Of a stretch of 64,000 nucleotides of DNA, positions 62,372 through 64,000 are shown in pieces. How positions within the stretch are numbered: the first letter of the stretch is position 1; the number at the start of each line of letters is the position of its first letter. Both the position numbers and the translations under genes were made by a program. Source of the DNA: an uncultured Bacteroidales bacterium (GTDB lineage Bacteria > Bacteroidota > Bacteroidia > Bacteroidales > WCHB1-69); contig ONHS01000005.1 of the NCBI GenBank assembly GCA_900317715.1, forward strand, positions 1 through 64,000. Reading direction: 5' to 3'. The notes under the pieces are model-generated. The model saw nothing but the letters and a program-made list of their open reading frames with translations, was not told where the DNA came from and did no database searches.

Positions 62372-63793
62372 ATGAATAAAACCAAATTAACCTGTGTATA
62401 TCTGATTTTCGACATTTTAGCCGCACTCATCACTTGGGTGGGGCTCTATATTTACCGTAAGCATGTGGGCGAATCAGCTGACATGCAGACCATCTTCGCT
62501 TCCATGCGGGTGGACACCACCTTCTTGCTCGGACTTGCGCTGTACCCTGTTTATTGGTTGTTTTTCCATGCTTTTTTCGGTTATTACAACAAAATTTACC
62601 GCAAATCGAGATTGGACGAGTTGGTGACCACCATCGGGGTGACGCTCTTCGGCTGTCTCATCTTCTTCTTCGCATTCATTCTCGACGACATCGTCACCTC
62701 CCCGCACGACTATGTCAAATATCTGCTTTTCCTCTTCTTCTCGCAATTTCTGCTGACCTACATCCCTCGTCTGTGCATCACATCGCATATCAACAACCGC
62801 ATTCACAGCGGTGCCATCGGCTTCAACACCATCATCGTAGGTCACGATGAAATGGCGTTGAAAGCCTACGAAACGGTACTCAAGCAAAGTCCCCGGTCCG
62901 GACACTTTTTCGTCGGGTATATCCGCGTGGATGAGCAGCATCCCGATTGTATGGAAGGGAAGCTTCCGTGCGTGGGAAACATCGCAGACCTCAACCAAGT
63001 CATTGACGATCTGCACGTTGAAGAAGTTGTGGTGGCTTTGCATAACGGTCAGCGGAAATACATCCAGCAGGTGCTGGCATTGGCGCGCCGCAACCACAAC
63101 CTGACCGTCAGCATGGTTCCGCAGGAGCATGACGTGCTGATGGGCAGCGTGAAGACCTCTTCGGTACTGGACGAACCGCTGATTTCCGTCACACCCGAGT
63201 ATCTGCCCACGTGGCAACGCTACGTGAAACGCGTGTGCGACATCGTGTTTTCGCTGCTGGCCATCATCCTTTTGACGCCATTGTACATTTGTCTCGCCAT
63301 CGGGGTGAAGCGCTCGTCGCCCGGCCCGATTTTCTACAAGCAAGAACGAATCGGTTATTTAGGGAAACCTTTCAATATCATCAAATTCCGTTCCATGTGT
63401 GAGAACGCGGAAACCGACCGTCCCATGCTTTCCTCCGACGACGACCCGCGCATCACACCATTCGGGAAATTCATGCGCCAATATCGTTTGGACGAGACTC
63501 CTCAGTTTTTCAATGTACTCAAAGGCGAGATGTCGCTGGTGGGGCCACGTCCCGAAAGGCAATATTATATTGACCAGATCGTGGAACGCGCCCCCTACTA
63601 TCAGCTGCTGCTCGGCATCAAACCCGGTATCACCTCCTGGGGACAAGTGCGATTCGGATATGCAGAAAACGTGGACGAGATGGTGGAACGCCTTCGCTGG
63701 GACATCCTCTACATCGAAAACATGTCTATCCAAATGGACATCAAGATATTGATTTACACGGTGTTGATAATTCTGAAACGCGAAGGAAAGTAG
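62372..63793 (+). CDS. Polyprenyl glycosylphosphotransferase (undecaprenyl-phosphate sugar-1-phosphate transferase)
   Basis: A 473-residue membrane enzyme that starts a polysaccharide repeat by transferring sugar-phosphate to undecaprenyl phosphate. Four to five N-terminal helices (residues about 10-160) precede a nucleotide-binding-like central domain (NTIIVGHDEMALKAYETV, VEEVVVALHNGQRKYI). The C-terminal bacterial sugar-transferase domain follows (RVCDIVFSLLAIILLTPLYI, SPGPIFYKQERIG, KFRSMCENAETD, LDETPQFFNVLKGEMSLVGP). ATG 62372 is chosen over 62351 because the latter overlaps the upstream gene. In other T9SS organisms cargo is attached to A-type lipopolysaccharide, so a link is possible but unproven. 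Confidence 0.9.
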   Translation: MNKTKLTCVYLIFDILAALITWVGLYIYRKHVGESADMQTIFASMRVDTTFLLGLALYPVYWLFFHAFFGYYNKIYRKSRLDELVTTIGVTLFGCLIFFFAFILDDIVTSPHDYVKYLLFLFFSQFLLTYIPRLCITSHINNRIHSGAIGFNTIIVGHDEMALKAYETVLKQSPRSGHFFVGYIRVDEQHPDCMEGKLPCVGNIADLNQVIDDLHVEEVVVALHNGQRKYIQQVLALARRNHNLTVSMVPQEHDVLMGSVKTSSVLDEPLISVTPEYLPTWQRYVKRVCDIVFSLLAIILLTPLYICLAIGVKRSSPGPIFYKQERIGYLGKPFNIIKFRSMCENAETDRPMLSSDDDPRITPFGKFMRQYRLDETPQFFNVLKGEMSLVGPRPERQYYIDQIVERAPYYQLLLGIKPGITSWGQVRFGYAENVDEMVERLRWDILYIENMSIQMDIKILIYTVLIILKREGK

Positions 63794-63810
63794 CGAAAAC
63801 AAAAAAAGTA

Positions 63811-63818
63811 TATTTTTG
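63811..63818 (+). promoter_or_regulatory. -7 box for the DUF4290 gene
   Basis: TATTTTTG followed by CG lies 31 bp upstream of ATG 63850. Confidence 0.55.
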
Positions 63819-63849
63819 CGCACCAAAACGGAAAACTTTATAACTACCT

Positions 63850-64000
63850 ATGATGGAATATAATACTAAACGTAACAAGTTAATTATCAGAGAGTACGGA
63901 AGAAATATCCAGAAATTGGTGGAGGATTGTGTGAAGATTGAAGACAGAGATGAACGCACCCGTACCGCCTACGCTATCGTACGCATCATGAGCGATGTGG
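63850..64000 (+). CDS. DUF4290 family protein, 5' part only
   Basis: Fifty codons are visible before the window ends. MMEYNTKRNKLIIREYGRNI and EDRDERTRTAYAIVRIM match the opening of DUF4290, a Bacteroidota-specific family of unknown function. Start at ATG 63850 or the next codon, 63853. The rest lies outside the window. Confidence 0.8.
   Translation, partial: MMEYNTKRNKLIIREYGRNIQKLVEDCVKIEDRDERTRTAYAIVRIMSDV

Noticed and set aside
1..64000. tRNA genes, insertion sequences, prophage or integrase genes
   Set aside because: I looked for these and found no convincing candidate in either strand. A covariance-model scan would be decisive for tRNAs.

Overview
The window is a 64-kb piece of a Bacteroidota chromosome, most likely an uncultured anaerobic member of the Bacteroidales. 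The evidence is a complete type IX secretion system (T9SS) core in the order porP-K-L-M-N, proteins with T9SS sorting domains, Bacteroidota-type -7 promoter boxes (TAnnTTTG), Bacteroidota-restricted families (DUF2851, DUF3109, DUF4249, DUF4290, DUF6427), and anaerobic metabolism (tryptophanase, RnfB/RnfC, crotonase plus 3-hydroxybutyryl-CoA dehydrogenase). I saw no tRNA, insertion sequence, prophage or CRISPR array.

Layout. 1-10.2 kb holds two giant secreted multi-domain adhesin-like proteins on the minus strand. The first runs off the left edge. The second ends in a T9SS sorting domain broken by an apparent 2-bp frameshift. 10.4-19.4 kb holds a RecD-like helicase, topoisomerase IV subunit A, a lipoprotein di-haem peroxidase, a hotdog thioesterase, a DUF308 membrane protein, DUF2851 and YraN. 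19.4-27.7 kb is a minus-strand run: RNase P RNA, dnaN, DUF3109, tryptophanase, a MORN protein, a membrane-tethered Skp/OmpH-like protein, recQ and a degenerate sugar epimerase. 27.8-37.6 kb is porPKLMN plus a large outer-membrane protein upstream of it. 37.6-44.9 kb holds an orphan transketolase C-terminal half, an ECF sigma operon, crotonase and HBD, a DUF4249 lipoprotein, a truncated adenylation-domain protein, DUF6427 and RNase HII. 45.0-49.9 kb is a compact four-gene operon: ECF sigma factor, inner-membrane protein ending in a type-B T9SS sorting domain, M16-like protein without the zinc motif, and a secreted protein with a type-B sorting domain. 49.9-64 kb holds RNase R, ApbE, RnfC, RnfB, an outer-membrane protein with an S41 protease lipoprotein, a TonB-dependent receptor, an EamA transporter, a lipoprotein with a polyprenyl-phosphate sugar transferase, and the start of a DUF4290 gene.

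How it fits together. PorP/K/L/M/N form the T9SS machine. The two giant proteins and the 47.8-kb protein look like cargo. The 45-kb operon is the best candidate for something new: a sigma factor overlapping a membrane-tethered protein whose periplasmic end imitates a T9SS export signal, which could report the state of the secretion system to transcription.

A second unexpected layer lies between the genes. At least a dozen intergenic arrays are built from tandem units of exactly 7 bp. Different arrays use different heptamers, the same heptamer families recur at distant loci, and the arrays often begin at or overlap the stop codon of the neighbouring gene. Separate dispersed hairpin elements also recur (a CCTAGGGC...GGGCTTTCAGCCC element, a GGGGCGAAT/ATTCGCCCC palindrome and a GTATGCGATACG repeat).
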